A stretch of 64,000 nucleotides of DNA from Tanytarsus gracilentus (lineage: Eukaryota > Arthropoda > Insecta > Diptera > Chironomidae). Below the pieces are notes generated by a model that did not search any database, was not told the origin of the DNA, and saw only the letters and a program-made list of their open reading frames with translations. Both the position numbers and the translations under genes were made by a program. Location: the NCBI GenBank assembly GCA_038502055.1, contig JAXRKN010000045.1, forward strand, positions 4,796,501-4,860,500. Reading direction: 5' to 3'. Of this stretch, positions 33,952 to 45,055 are shown piece after piece (the stretch's first letter is position 1; the number at the start of each line of letters is the position of its first letter).

Positions 33952-34374
33952 GATTTTATTTGATTAAAGTTTTTTGAAATGAATTTAGGTAGGGAAAAAA
34001 ATAAACGAGTCCTTTTGGACAGGAACGGCGAAAATTTATATCCGCCCGGCGAACAAAAAAAGCTTTTAATTTTTCTTTAAAAACTTTAAAAAAATCTGCG
34101 TGAGACATGAAAACCGTTGAAGCCGTAAATTTAAATAAAATTATACTTTTTGTATACAATTGTCTATTGAAAATACGTTGAAGCCGAGATTTAAATTTTA
34201 TTTACAAGTATGAGAATTTTTTGAATTTTAACGGTAACATTTGGCCATGTCCCACGCAGGATTTTTTGTGATTTAAAGAATTTTTGTTTTAATTTAAGAA
34301 AAGTTTTGACGCAGGATTTTTCTGTCCATAAAGACTGAAATTTAAATTGTAACGGAAATTTCATGATTTTGAGG
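33952..34374. other. Spacer between zinc-finger gene and cyclin-like gene, contains a MITE
   Basis: This 423-bp spacer includes the zinc-finger gene promoter and the 3' end of the cyclin-like gene. Most of its middle is the MITE copy at 34095-34260. A fragment GACGCAGGATTTTT near 34310 resembles the MITE's right end plus its flank. Confidence 0.6.
34095..34260 (+). mobile_element. MITE copy 1 (166 bp), hAT-like family
   Basis: The sequence is nearly identical to 61443-61604, in the same orientation, including the inner segment ACTTTTTGTATACAATTGTC. Its right end is the perfect CATGTCCCACGCAGG. Its left end has decayed at two places (TCTGCGTGAGACATG). No 8-bp target duplication is visible at this copy. 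It is about 115 bp beyond the stop of the cyclin-like gene and may lie in that gene's 3' UTR. Confidence 0.8.
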
Positions 34375-35085
34375 TTATAAACTGAACTCATTTATTTTAA
34401 TGAATCCAAAGATGACACCCGAGAGAAAGTTGACTTCTTTAGCGCCGAAATCGCCGTCCAGCTCGTCACACATTTCGTCAAAAACGGAAATTGTTATGCG
34501 CTCAGAAACGTTGAGAATTTTGAGGACGACAAATAGAATTGATACAGCTACAAGCTTAACATCCATGAGAACATCCATTGCTTGATCCTTATAAGATTTC
34601 TTTACTTCCTCGTGGATTTTAATTCGCCAGCAGTAGAAGACTTTCAAGATGTCGAGAGAAAATTTCATTAATGAATCTTTGCCGATGGAAATCGCGTCCA
34701 AGTGAGTGTCTACGAGTCTATAAATCGTTTCAACAAATGTCGGCACTTCAACTTTAAAGTTGAATGACTTAAAATGCTCAAATTCCTTGCCATTAAATTC
34801 CTTCGGATCAATTTGAAGTTTGCCGAAAATTTTATTGATTTCCACTTTTGTCAGCTTTGAGGACATTTTGTTGTATTTTTCCGCGAGTCTAATGATGTTG
34901 ACGATCAATATTGTCATTTCCTTTTCATCCATTGGCTTCTGGATCTTGAGTTGTGCTTGATAATTTTCTTCCAATGCATATCGAAGTGTGTCAAGGATTG
35001 AAAACAAATTGTAGTCACTGATCTCGAAAATATTTGTAATCTTAAATGTAAGCTTGACTAATGACTCGGGAAGAAAAAATTCCAT
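34375..35085 (-). CDS. Putative cyclin-like protein, single exon
   Basis: An uninterrupted frame of 236 residues starts with ATG at 35085. It is helical throughout. Residues about 40-140 look like a cyclin box: an early helix with LAEKYNK, then the pattern KEFEHFKSFNFKVEVPTFVETIYRLVD, which resembles the cyclin consensus of a Glu, a spaced Leu/Phe and a Pro-Thr before helix five. The later segment KLVAVSILFVVLKILN could be the matching helix of the second fold. It is shorter than classical cyclins and resembles CNTD-type divergent cyclins, but the match is by eye only. No signal peptide is present; hydrophobic stretches are amphipathic rather than membrane-like. Confidence 0.55.
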   Translation of the reverse strand: MEFFLPESLVKLTFKITNIFEISDYNLFSILDTLRYALEENYQAQLKIQKPMDEKEMTILIVNIIRLAEKYNKMSSKLTKVEINKIFGKLQIDPKEFNGKEFEHFKSFNFKVEVPTFVETIYRLVDTHLDAISIGKDSLMKFSLDILKVFYCWRIKIHEEVKKSYKDQAMDVLMDVKLVAVSILFVVLKILNVSERITISVFDEMCDELDGDFGAKEVNFLSGVIFGFIKINEFSL

Positions 35086-35829
35086 CGCAACTTGGAGCGA
35101 AAAAAAAAATTTGTTGTGATTAAGGATGTTTTTAAATTTTGAGAGATTAAAGAGAGCGAGAGAAAACTGAGGGAGTTTTTAGAATATCACAAAAATTCCT
35201 TAAAATGATGTTCCTGGAATAAAAATGATTTTTCACATAATTTTTATACCAATTTTTCTCTTTATTACTTCTTCAAAAAGCTTTTTTCTCTTAAATAGAA
35301 TTTTTTTTGTTGATAATAATTAATGTGAATTTTATATGCCAAAACTAAAATATCTAAAGCTTAATAAAATAATTTTCAACGATTTCTTCATAACCAAAAC
35401 TTTAAATTTTTAAAATTGCCAATCGTAGAAAAAATATATTTTTATCATTTCATTATATTTTTGATACCAGTTATCATCATCAAAGAGTGTACAAATCTAG
35501 CAAAAATGTCTTCTCGAAATAAAAAATTGCTACTCGATAATATTAATATTGTTGAAAAGGAAAATGCTTTAAGAATTAACATTTTTACATCTAAACTATA
35601 TAAAGGAGAATATCTAGGAATTAAAGTTGTGGCTGAGAAGATGGATTTCCTTTTTGAAAGCCATTTTTAGTTACTTTTTTTTAATTGCTTTTTGATTGCC
35701 ACACAATTTAACCTTTTGAGGAGTGTTCAGTTAGCAGCGATCAAAAAGCATTAAAATTCAAAACGACTTACTTAATAAACTACATAATTACAACTCCTTA
35801 AAAACACCTCCGCTCGTCATTGTGTAGAT
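35086..35829. other. Intergenic region between cyclin-like gene and RRP1
   Basis: A 744-bp AT-rich region. A 54-codon plus-strand frame from ATG 35506 to 35670 has a good A-rich start context and a non-repetitive composition (MSSRNKKLLLDNINIV). It has no recognised domain or splice partner, so I do not call it as a gene. Confidence 0.45.
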
Positions 35830-38296
35830 CTAGATCGATTTGTTAAAGTTTTTCGACAATTTCTTTTGATAAAATGGATTAATTGGACTCGGCAATGAAC
35901 CGGCTTTCAGGACACTCTTCATAGGCATCTTCAATAGATTATTTGTTGGTAAATTCGGCGACTGTTTAACCTGTTTGATGTATTCATGAGCGCTTTGTGC
36001 TTGATTTTTGTTTAATGCAATTTTAACACGCTTACCGCTATTCGTGGAAACGTTGGAAATCAAACTTATGCGTGGAGGAGTCATCAACTGTTGTTGTTGC
36101 TTCTGTTTTTCATCAATTCTCAATTTCTTTGCTGAACTCACCGAAGGGATTTCATTAATTTCCGTTTCCTCTGCCCGCTCCAAAGCCTTCAACTTCGTCT
36201 TTCTTGATGGCACAAAAAAATCAACTTCACCCTCTTTGAGTGGCTCTAACCATTCGTCGGTTATCTTGAAAGTGCTATCAGTGGGTGACGCAGTTGATGG
36301 CGAGGTGGCTTTAGTAACTTTAACGACTTTCGTGGTATCGGCTGATTTTCGTTTTTGAATTTTAACACGGGGTGTCTCATCGCTGCTCTCCTTTTTCTTC
36401 TTTTTGACCTTAACTTCTGCGTTCGTTTCCTTTGGAATTGATGCACTCTCGTCCTCATCTTCCTCCGGCACTGGTTGATCTTTTGTAAAGTCTTCTGTCG
36501 CTTCGAAAAAACGTTCATTGTGTAGCTTTGAGAGTTTTTGCTTTTTATCTTTCGTCTTGTTTTTTTCATCCTTACTCTTACGCTTCAATTTTCCATGCTT
36601 TCGATTGTCGAGATCTTCATCAAAGTCCGAGCTCTCTGAATCGACATCGCCAATAGCAAGTTTCTTCTCAAATTCAGCAAGTTGAATTGCCTTCAAGTCA
36701 ACATCGACAGCTTCATCATTTTCTTCGCTAACGTACGGAATCGATTGTGTGCCCAATGGAAAGACATCTTCAGCAAATTTACGTAGTTGACGTGCCATTC
36801 GAGCGAGTCCCTTTCGGCTTTTGCTACTGGCGAAAGGCTTATAGCGGAGATTCTCTACGGTCTCGGCCAATTTGAGTGCATCAAACTTAATCTCTGTAAG
36901 ACTTACATTGACTCTACCCGCGCGCGGATCTAAAACTCGTTCCTCGTCCATATCATTTTCCTCCCCGTCACTCAAGTCGTCATCCGTTAAGCTCTTATTG
37001 CCTCGCACCTGGTAATTAATTTCGATTTCATCGATAGTTTTTGTAGGAAAATCGGCCTTCTTCCAAATATCAAATGTCTCTTGATACTCCTGACCGAGTT
37101 CACTTTGGAAGAGCAATTGCTCAAAAATTGCCTTCTCAACATGCCGCAAAATGATGTGATCATTGAGCTTCGTGTAGTAAATCAAAAATGGCTCAATCAA
37201 TGCGTGCGTTCGATCCTCGCTTAGCTCGCCGTCGGAAATTTTAGCAATTTCCTCAATGTAGAAATCACAAATGTGAAAGATGAGACCTTTCGGGCATTTT
37301 GTTGTGTGAAAGATTGTTTTCTCGAGTGCATTTGTGAACAATTTCACTGGCTCATCGTCCCATTCGGCATTTTTGAGTGCGAAAAGCATTTGTCGAAAGA
37401 CACGACGTACGAGCTGCAAAAAAATTATTATTTAAAGAAAAAAAAATTACAAAATGGAGGCTCGCTCTTTATACAGAAGATTTGTCGCTGTTTCAAGGTC
37501 ACTACTGACTCACCATCATAAACTTATCGATTCTCCACTGGTCAATACCGAACCACTCCAAGCACATTGTCTCGAGGAAATTCTGAAAGAATTGAATGCT
37601 GACTTTTATGTCCGGGAAGCAGTGAATAAGTGATGCCAAATCTTCGGACAATTCCTCCTGAACGAGCGGCTTATCGGACATCCACATGCAGTAGTACAGT
37701 CCCTTCCATAAGCGCAAAAAGTCCTTATTGGTGAACTCTATAAAGGCAATTGATTAGTAAGTGTGCATTCATAGGTTAATGATACGACTATTAATAGAAA
37801 TTTAGTTCTTTTTTTTTGATAAAAGTGTGAAAATTTATAGGTGGCAATGATGATTATAATCATGGCAGTCACTTAATTATCGATTAACAAGCCGAATTTA
37901 TTGGTTAATCATTTAATTTTTAACTGATTTATTAATTTGCATTTAGATAAAGAATTAAGGCGATGTGTAAATAAATTAAAAGTGACAGTGTATAATGCAT
38001 TGGAATTTTCTTACAAAGATCCAGTGAAGATAATGAAATTCTTTTGAAATCTCACAAATCCACTTGTATAAACTCACAAACTACTCTTAAAGATATAATT
38101 AAAGGTTTAACTCACGATATGAACTTTGGGATCGAGTGCTCAGCCACTTTTTCAAACTTTTCAAAACTCCACTTCGAATCTTCTGATCATTGCAAGCGAG
38201 CAATTTCGCGAATTTTAATTCTTGAGCGACAATATTGACTTTTCCGCTGCTCTCTCCACCTGTTCCAGGCATCTCCTTCTCCCTCTTCTTATTCAT
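35830..38296 (-). CDS. Nnp-1: Ribosomal RNA processing protein 1 homologue (RRP1/NNP-1/NOP52)
   Basis: Exons 38296-38116, 37737-37514 and 37413-35830 encode 662 residues. The helical RRP1 domain covers about 20-280 and shows family features: VAQELKFAKLLACNDQKIR, VLKSLKKWL, LRLWKGLYYCMWMSDKP, MCLEWFGIDQWRIDKFMML, and VFRQML. The second half is acidic and Lys-rich (DDDLSDGEEND, KRKSKDEKNKTKDKKQK), typical of nucleolar proteins. The C-terminus includes RVKIALNKNQAQSAHEYIKQV, a motif of the insect and vertebrate RRP1 tail. The protein acts in the nucleolus in processing of pre-rRNA to 28S. A 378-bp intron (37738-38115) follows the first exon and shows no nested gene. It shares a 178-bp divergent promoter with mRpL16. 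Confidence 0.93.
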
Positions 38297-38474
38297 TACT
38301 ATCTAAGGATGTAACGAACGCCTTTAGTGAATTAATTTAAATGTTTTTCTTACAGAACGAAAATTCACAGAATGCGTAGAAATGTGATTTTTATTCGAAG
38401 GGAAGGCAAAGTGGCAATTTTGTTTTAACTTACAGAGGTGTCTGATTTTAGTTGTTAGGTTACACGGTATCACA
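38297..38474. promoter_or_regulatory. Shared divergent promoter region, RRP1 / mRpL16
   Basis: Only 178 bp separate the two start codons. A GGTTACAC string just before the mRpL16 ATG resembles the fly core element GGTCACACT with one change. Both genes serve ribosome production, so co-regulation is plausible. Confidence 0.4.
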
Positions 38475-39326
38475 ATGTTGGTTTTAAATTCGCTAAAGAA
38501 AATATTATTTTGTGAGTATTTGAGCGCTTAATTGAAGTCAATTAACATTATTTTAAATTATCTCCTTTATTTTCAGCTAATCTCACGCCATTGCGGCTAA
38601 TTCCAACAGCTGGTTTAAAGAATTTTGAAGTTCCTCCAAACTATGATCGTAATTATTTTTAAAAAAAAATGATTTAATTACTTAACTTAAATTAAAAACT
38701 TTTAAGATGTCGAGTTTGCTACTGAGCGACCTAAGCTTCGGTTCTTTGACAAGGTTCCGCAATATCCAGCCAACATTCGTCCACCTAAAATGCAAAAAAA
38801 GCTTAAACTCATGCGAGGACCGGAAACGATTCATAACTTTCTTCAACTTCAGCAGTATGGCATTCAAGCACTCGGCGGCGGACGTATGCGTTGGGGTCAT
38901 TTCGAGATGATTCGTCTGAGTATCGGTAGAAAAATGGATATATCAAGAATGTTCACTATTTGGAGAGTTGATGCACCGTGGCAGCCGGTTACCAGACGTG
39001 GTCAGGGACAGAGATTGGGTGGTGGTAAAGGTGCAATTGATCATTATGCGACGCCAATTAAAAGTGGAAGAATCATCATGGAGTTGGGTGGAAAGTGTGA
39101 GTTTAGGGAAGTGAAAGATTTCCTTCAAAAATACGCCGATCAACTGCCGTTTCCAGCCCGTGCAGTTTCGCACGAAATTCTAGAGAAGGAGAAGAGAGAG
39201 GCGCATGAAATTGAAAAGGCAAACATTAACCCATATACATTTAAATACATCGTGCAGAATAATTTCGCTGGATGTCACCGATTCATGAGGCCAATAGATC
39301 ATAAAATGTTCGGAAAGTATGAATAG
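38475..39326 (+). CDS. mRpL16: Mitochondrial large-subunit ribosomal protein L16 (uL16m)
   Basis: Exons 38475-38511, 38577-38648 and 38707-39326 encode 242 residues. The short first exon (MLVLNSLKKILF) with LTPLRLIPTAGLKNF resembles a mitochondrial targeting peptide: basic, amphipathic, no acidic residue. The mature protein has the L16 signature GPETIHNFLQLQQYGIQAL, GGGRMRWGHFEMIRL, and RGQGQRLGGGKGAIDHYATP, which contact 23S/16S mt-rRNA near the A site. The C-terminal extension (HRFMRPIDHKMFGKYE) is typical of the metazoan protein. The stop is 27 bp from the convergent LENG1 stop, so the 3' ends overlap or nearly so. Confidence 0.96.
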
Positions 39327-39353
39327 ATTTGAATAAAAATTAAATAGTAAGAT

Positions 39354-40341
39354 TTATTCAATGTTTTGTCGAGCGAGTTCAGGATTAAATTGCGAATTAT
39401 ATTTCTGCTTTACTTGCGACGCATCTTGCGGTGTTTTTGTCTCGGCAACTTCCGGTTCACCTCGAATTTTTGCAAGCAACCTTTCAGCTCGTTCTCTTTC
39501 TACTTTTTCCCTCTTGATTCGCTCAACTCGAAGTGCTTCCACTTTCTGTCGCTGCAAATTCCTTCTCACTTCATCTTCTGAACTGGTGTCGTCTGACGAA
39601 CTTTTACGTTTACTCTTTTTTGACTTTTTTTCCTTTTTATGCTTTTTTGATTTTCTCTTTTTGGACTTTTTACGGTGTCTGTCGTGCATGCTGATGTTGC
39701 CTATGACCGACTCATATTTTAATGATTTCACAGGCTCAGTTTTTGTTTCTTTAGGTGACTTTTCAAACGTGCTAGTGCCCAAATATCTTTGCATAACGGC
39801 AAGCGGATCATAGAGAAGTTTTGACTTTAAATTCACTTCAATTCGTCTTCCACCCTCGTCGAGTTGATCCTGTCCTGATCGATTTGGAAGAACATCATAC
39901 CAATTTCTCTTGCCCTCGAGTTCATTCGTGTCCTGTCCGAGATAGGTCAAGTAGCCAATTTGCTTTTCATACTTTTCCTGCTCATCTTTCTTCTCCTTTA
40001 CATGTTCAGCATTATCTTTAGACGAAACATATTTGCCTTCTTCGAGTTCACTGAAGAAATTCACATGCTGCTCGTTTGAAGTTCCACTGGATGTTGTCGT
40101 TTCAGTCGATTTATTTGTCTTTGCTCGATTTCGAAGTAAATCAAGTCTCGCTTCTTGCTCTGCGAGCTTGACACGTCTCAATTTTTCTTGATCCTTCTCA
40201 GCTGCTTCTTTTTCCTAAAATTTTATTTTGTTTTTTATTATTTTGAATTCTTTTAAAGTTAATTCCACTTACATCCTTTCGCACACGTGCTATGTTTTTT
40301 TTCGTCCTCACATGCCAACTTTTGTGTGGAAGAATATTCAT
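39354..40341 (-). CDS. Leukocyte receptor cluster member 1 homologue (LENG1, CIR_N domain)
   Basis: Exons 40341-40273 and 40214-39354 encode 309 residues. The N-terminus MNILPHKSWHVRTKKNIARV is the conserved LENG1/CBF1-interacting-corepressor N domain, which continues into a basic coiled coil (LAEQEARLDLLRNRAK). Next comes a block NFFSELEEGK and YLTYLGQDTNELEGKRNWYD, diagnostic for LENG1 proteins. The central-C region is a Lys-rich run (KKSKKRKSKKHKKEKK) and a Ser/Asp patch, then another coiled coil. The family is nuclear and associated with splicing; the exact role is not known. The start codon is 181 bp from the divergent TGS1 start. Confidence 0.9.
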
Positions 40342-40522
40342 TTTTTTTAAATAAAAATTTATTAAAATTTTCACATTGTTTGTAAACAAAAGAGTTCGAG
40401 TTTAGAGAGTTTTGAGTGTATTTTAGGTTATCGAGATTGCTGTTCAAGATTTTTAGGTTTCACGATTGTCGTAGAAAATTTTCAATTCCTTTGTACATTT
40501 CCCAAAGTATTTCTCTCCTAAA
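40342..40522. promoter_or_regulatory. Shared divergent promoter region, LENG1 / TGS1
   Basis: The 181 bp between the two ATGs must hold both promoters. It is AT-rich, with GGTTATCGAGAT near the centre, one base from a DRE-like core. Both products act on RNA in the nucleus. Confidence 0.35.
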
Positions 40523-43500
40523 ATGTCCGTAGACCGCGAGATATTAGCCGAAATTCACTTAAATCACTCAGACAGTGGCGACGAAAAAGTGCAATGCATG
40601 TGCACGCGAATATTTCTAAAGTAAGCCCTTGAAATTGAAAAAATGTTCAAATAAAAAAACTTTCACTCGAATTTTCTTGTAGAAATTCATTTCCAATTTA
40701 CGCGTCGACCCTTGGCAATGAGGAAGCGAGTGAAGCTGACGATGTTTTCAATGAGCGAGCAGAGCTGACGTCATTTCGAGATAAGCTCAAAAATTCCCAT
40801 GAAAATGAGGTGAGTGGAAACATAATATTTTTTTTAAAAAACATTTCTAGGAAATTTATCGATTTTTTTTCGTCAAATTACAATTTTCTCTTTCTCGCGC
40901 GCGCACTAGAATGACAATGACGCAAATAGTTGCTATTACAGTGCATCTCACACAGAGCACACCGACAACTATTACTCAACGGACGATCAAGAGCACATCC
41001 TTCAACATCAGCAGCACGCTAAAATTCATTCGAGCGATTCTGGCGCTGACTTGTCTGAGAGAAATGTGGGCGGCGTGGGTGCTTGCGTCGATGACAAGCA
41101 TATGGATGACAATGAGGTGGGGCAGCATTATCATCATGAGCGAAACAACAGCTTACCGGAGCTCTTCGGCGACGAGGTGACACAAAATGCTTGGGAAAAG
41201 TACTGGGCGAAGAATGGCGAGAGACTTATATGGCAATCGTGGATCGAAAAATATATTGACTACATAAATCCAGAATATCTTGATGTGAACAAAATGCCAA
41301 TTTTTGACGCCGAAACATCGGCTGACTCGCAAAAACTAAGCTTAGACGAAGGCGGTCAAGCATTTAAGTTTGAAGCGCCCACGACGAGCACTGAAATTAT
41401 TATCTCATCGCCTGCTAGGCAACCCTCCATCGAGCGTGATCTGATGGTGCAGCAAGGATGGAGTCAATTGACACCCGATAATGGCCCAAAAAATCGACAA
41501 TATTTGCATCAAAACTCAAATGACAATCTCCTTAGTCCACGTTGCGATTCCATGAGCTCAAGCATACCATTCACAATAGGCGCAACAACAGACTCAATGA
41601 CAAATGTGACTCGTATGAGCTGCACGAGCTATGGCTTCGAAAGTAGCCACGTGACTTCTGAATCAACTTCGTCATCATCAAGTTCCGAAGATAGCAATAG
41701 TGTGAGTTCATTTTCGAGCGAAGAAAGTGATCAAATGGCAACGACGCGAGCTGCATTTGAGTGTGAAAAGTTGCTGATGCAAAATAAGCCCGAGGAGCAA
41801 CTGTCGACGACGGCGAATGATCAGGACTCGGAAGAGGATTGGCAAAAGAGGTGGCAAGGTCACGCACAAGAGCAATATGTGAAGCACTACAATAAATTCA
41901 TGGAAGCACATAGAATTTTGCAGGATGAAATGAGCAGTAGTTTTAAGTCAGATTCGGGCTTTCTACCTGGCGAAATGGCACACTCGACGAGTAATAGTGG
42001 AGGTCACAAAAGAAGAAAAAAATCGGGACGGAAAAAAGGTCACTCCCTTCAAAGACTCGTAGCTAATTTACATCTAAGAAATGACTTAACAAAACACTCT
42101 AAAGCAGCAACAAAACCCACCGACACAGATACCGTAACAGAAGCAGATGATACAAATCAACACGAACATAGCGATTCCACCATTATTGATACGACTGAGA
42201 CCTCACTAATGGAATCTTTAGGTAATTTAAGCTAAATCATCTTTAACTCTTTATTAATTTAAATAATTTAAGGCCTTCCAACTGCATTTGGAGCTAGAGC
42301 GACGAAGAAAAATGGAGATGATGATGACGGCGGCGATGAGCCACCCGAAGAGAAACCCGCTGTTAATCTAAAGCGAACACACGAGAGCGAGGGAGACGAA
42401 GCAATTGCTGATCACATCAAGTCACAATTCGACATGATGGGTTATGCTTTTGTTGAGACTAAAAATAGCGAGTCTACAACAACAAAAGGAGAGATTGTTT
42501 ATCGCAAAAAACACGTGAGACTTCACAATCGTATGCTTAAAATGTTACCGAGTACTTCGTGCAAGTCAAAGCACATTTTCTTCGACGACGACGGAAACGA
42601 GATATTAGAGAGTAAGGATTCGGAGCAGGAGAACATTCTTCAGCATTCATCTTCTGACGATGACGCGCCAATTCAACCTTTAAATTCGAGAATAAACAAT
42701 GCGATTGTTCCATTCACGAGTCAACTATCGAGCGATGGAAATGCCAATGAGGAGATTCAACAAAAGGAAGAGATCAATATTAATTTGTCAATTGACGATG
42801 GAGTTGAGGAATCGTTGCAGTTAAATGACGAGGAAAAGCAGGCGGTTAGACGTGAGCGAAAACGAAAGCGCAAAGGAAAGTTTCAAACAATCATTCCGGT
42901 GGAAATTGCCAACGATAAAGTATTGCGAAAATATTGGTACAAGAGATTTTCCCTCTTCTCATTTTTCGATCAAGGAATTCAATTAGATCGAGGTGAGCTG
43001 AAATTAGCAGTTTAATATTTTATTTCTTTAAAATTTATTAATTTTTAGAGAGTTGGTTCTCAGTCACACCCGAAAAAGTGGCAGCGTACACTGCTGAGCG
43101 TTGCAAGTGCGGAATAATTGTGGATGGATTTTGTGGTGTTGGCGGAAATTGCATTCAATTTGCAAAGACATGCGATAAGGGTGAGTTTAACAAGCTATTA
43201 AAGTTCTTGAAATTTATTCAAATATATTTCAGTGATTGCCATTGACATCGACACCAAGAAAATTGAAATGGCTCGTCATAATGCGAAAATCTATGGCGTT
43301 GAGGATAAAATTGACTTCATCGTGGGCAACTATTTCGACTTAATTGATGGCATTCAAGCGGACATTGTGTATCTCTCACCGCCTTGGGGTGGACCTTCCT
43401 ATATGAAGCACGACACCGTGTACGATTTAGAGGAATCTCTTTTACCGGTCGCCGCCTCAAAGCTCATGGAGGCGACGAGAAGAGTCACAAAAGACATTGT

Positions 43501-43654
43501 CATGTACTTACCACGAAACTCGAATACAAAGCAACTCGCGACTTTAGCTGGACCAGGAAATGCCGTAGAAATCGAACAAAATTTCCTCGATCGCAAGCTC
43601 GTTGCGATTACTGCCTACTATGGCGATTTGGTCCAGAAGAATATCATGAAATGA
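40523..43654 (+). CDS. Tgs1: Trimethylguanosine synthase (snRNA/snoRNA cap hypermethylase)
   Basis: Exons 40523-40620, 40683-40809, 40910-42221, 42273-42992, 43049-43180 and 43233-43654 encode 936 residues. Near the centre AWEKYWAKNGERLIWQSWIE is a conserved TGS1 segment, and LPTAFGARAT a second. The methyltransferase occupies about 715-930: RKYWYKRFSLFSFFDQGIQLD, WFSVTPEKVAAYTAERC, the SAM-binding DGFCGVGGN (about 779-787), AIDIDTKKIEMARHNA, and the catalytic SPPWGGPSY (about 845). It converts m7G caps of snRNAs, snoRNAs and telomerase RNA to 2,2,7-trimethylguanosine. The N-terminal 700 residues are acidic and Ser-rich and probably disordered. It neighbours SmF, a subunit of the snRNP core whose assembly precedes this modification; the proximity may be chance. 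Confidence 0.96.
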
Positions 43655-43981
43655 TAAAAGTATTTCCACTTTTTCTACTTTTTACTACATTACTAATTCA
43701 CATATAAAAAAAATTGCTTTTATAAAATGAATGTAAAAGAAATTTCTGCCACCACTCTTTACTTTTAATTCACCAATTAAACTAATTAATCGCATAAAAA
43801 TAATGCTAAGTAAATTTCGACTCGCTCTCAATGAATATTATTGTAAGAGGAAAATTTTAAATCCATTTTTTTATTACATTTCTGACAAAGTTGTTCTCCT
43901 ATTACAAGAAAGAGAAATATGAGAAGAAAAATTCACAAATAAAAAAATATCTTAAGTGTAAATCGGCGTTTAATTAATTAA
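43655..43981. other. Convergent 3' region of TGS1 and SmF
   Basis: The 327 bp between the two stop codons are AT-rich and probably hold both 3' UTRs. No gene or repeat is seen. Confidence 0.6.
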
Positions 43982-44242
43982 TTAATCCCTCATCTCTCCC
44001 TCTTCGTCGTCCTCGACAACTCCTCTTATGTGCAGGACATTATTGCATCTGATCAGCACCTCGCCGAGATGTCCTGTCTTGCTTCCATCAACATACTCTT
44101 CAGTGTTCGCGAGCTGCATATTCATATAGCCATCGACCGATACGAGAAATCCCTTATACTCGTGTCCCCATTTGAGCTTGATAATTACTGGTTTTCCGGT
44201 AAGTGAGTTGAGAAATGGTTTTGGATTTACGGGCATAGCCAT
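43982..44242 (-). CDS. SmF: Small nuclear ribonucleoprotein F (SmF)
   Basis: A single exon of 86 residues, the normal length of SmF. The Sm1 motif is present (KPVIIKLKWGHEYKGFLVSVD, with GYMNMQLANTEEY following), and the Sm2 motif is GEVLIRCNNVLHIRGV. The acidic tail DDEEGEMRD is typical. SmF joins SmE and SmG, then the other Sm proteins, to form the heptameric ring around the uridine-rich site of spliceosomal snRNAs. No intron interrupts the coding sequence; a 5' UTR intron cannot be excluded. Confidence 0.97.
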   Translation of the reverse strand: MAMPVNPKPFLNSLTGKPVIIKLKWGHEYKGFLVSVDGYMNMQLANTEEYVDGSKTGHLGEVLIRCNNVLHIRGVVEDDEEGEMRD

Positions 44243-45055
44243 TTTGACTGAGATTTAATCTAAAATTAAAGATTTGTTTATTAACCAAAATTAATTTTTT
44301 TTGTTTTTCACTAAAGTCTCATAAATTGATGAAATTTTAATTAATCAATTTGATGCACTTATTCGCTTACCTTTTGTTGGTTATTGTATTGACTTGAAAA
44401 TTGTTTGAATTTATTAATTTCTACTCAAATTAATAAAATTCTTAATCGTTTTTTCTAAAAATGCCGCTTGCAGGGTTCGCAACTTTGGTGGGTTATTTTG
44501 AACAAGTAATGTACGTTTGAAACTTATTATGATTTTCTCTTGATGCAAAAAAAAATCCACTTCACTGACATTTTACATGAACTTACTAAATTAAACATTT
44601 TAAAATATCCACATAATTAAAAGCATTCACAATTCACAAAATCATGGCAAAATTATTCACAATAAATTACTTAACGGACATGCGAATTTTAAACTAAAGT
44701 CTTCACACTAAAACAGTAATCGTAAAAAACAGAAAAAGAAAAAAAATTGAAAATATTTCTAATAAAAATAAAAATTTGCTTTGTTTGCGCGAAAAGAACT
44801 GATTTTAATTGCAAAACTTAATTAATCGCTTAATACGAAGATGTAAAATGTGAAAGTATCATATAACTTGAGCACTAAATTGAGAATTTTTCTCACAATT
44901 TAAAAAAAATCCTGTGTAAGTTTATTTTGCCCTTAAATTAACTCTATTAACAATTTATCTTAGTAATTTAAACATTAACAATGCTAAAAACAATTAATAT
45001 TTAGTAAAATCAACATCCAGCTCATAAAAATTTTAATTAAGCAATTTTACAGAAA
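44243..45055. other. Divergent intergenic region SmF / kinesin-like gene
   Basis: An 813-bp AT-rich region. TGCAGGGTTCGCAA near 44469 resembles the string upstream of PP5 (TGCAGGGTTGCGAA near 28442). Both promoters must lie here. No coding exon is seen. Confidence 0.5.
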
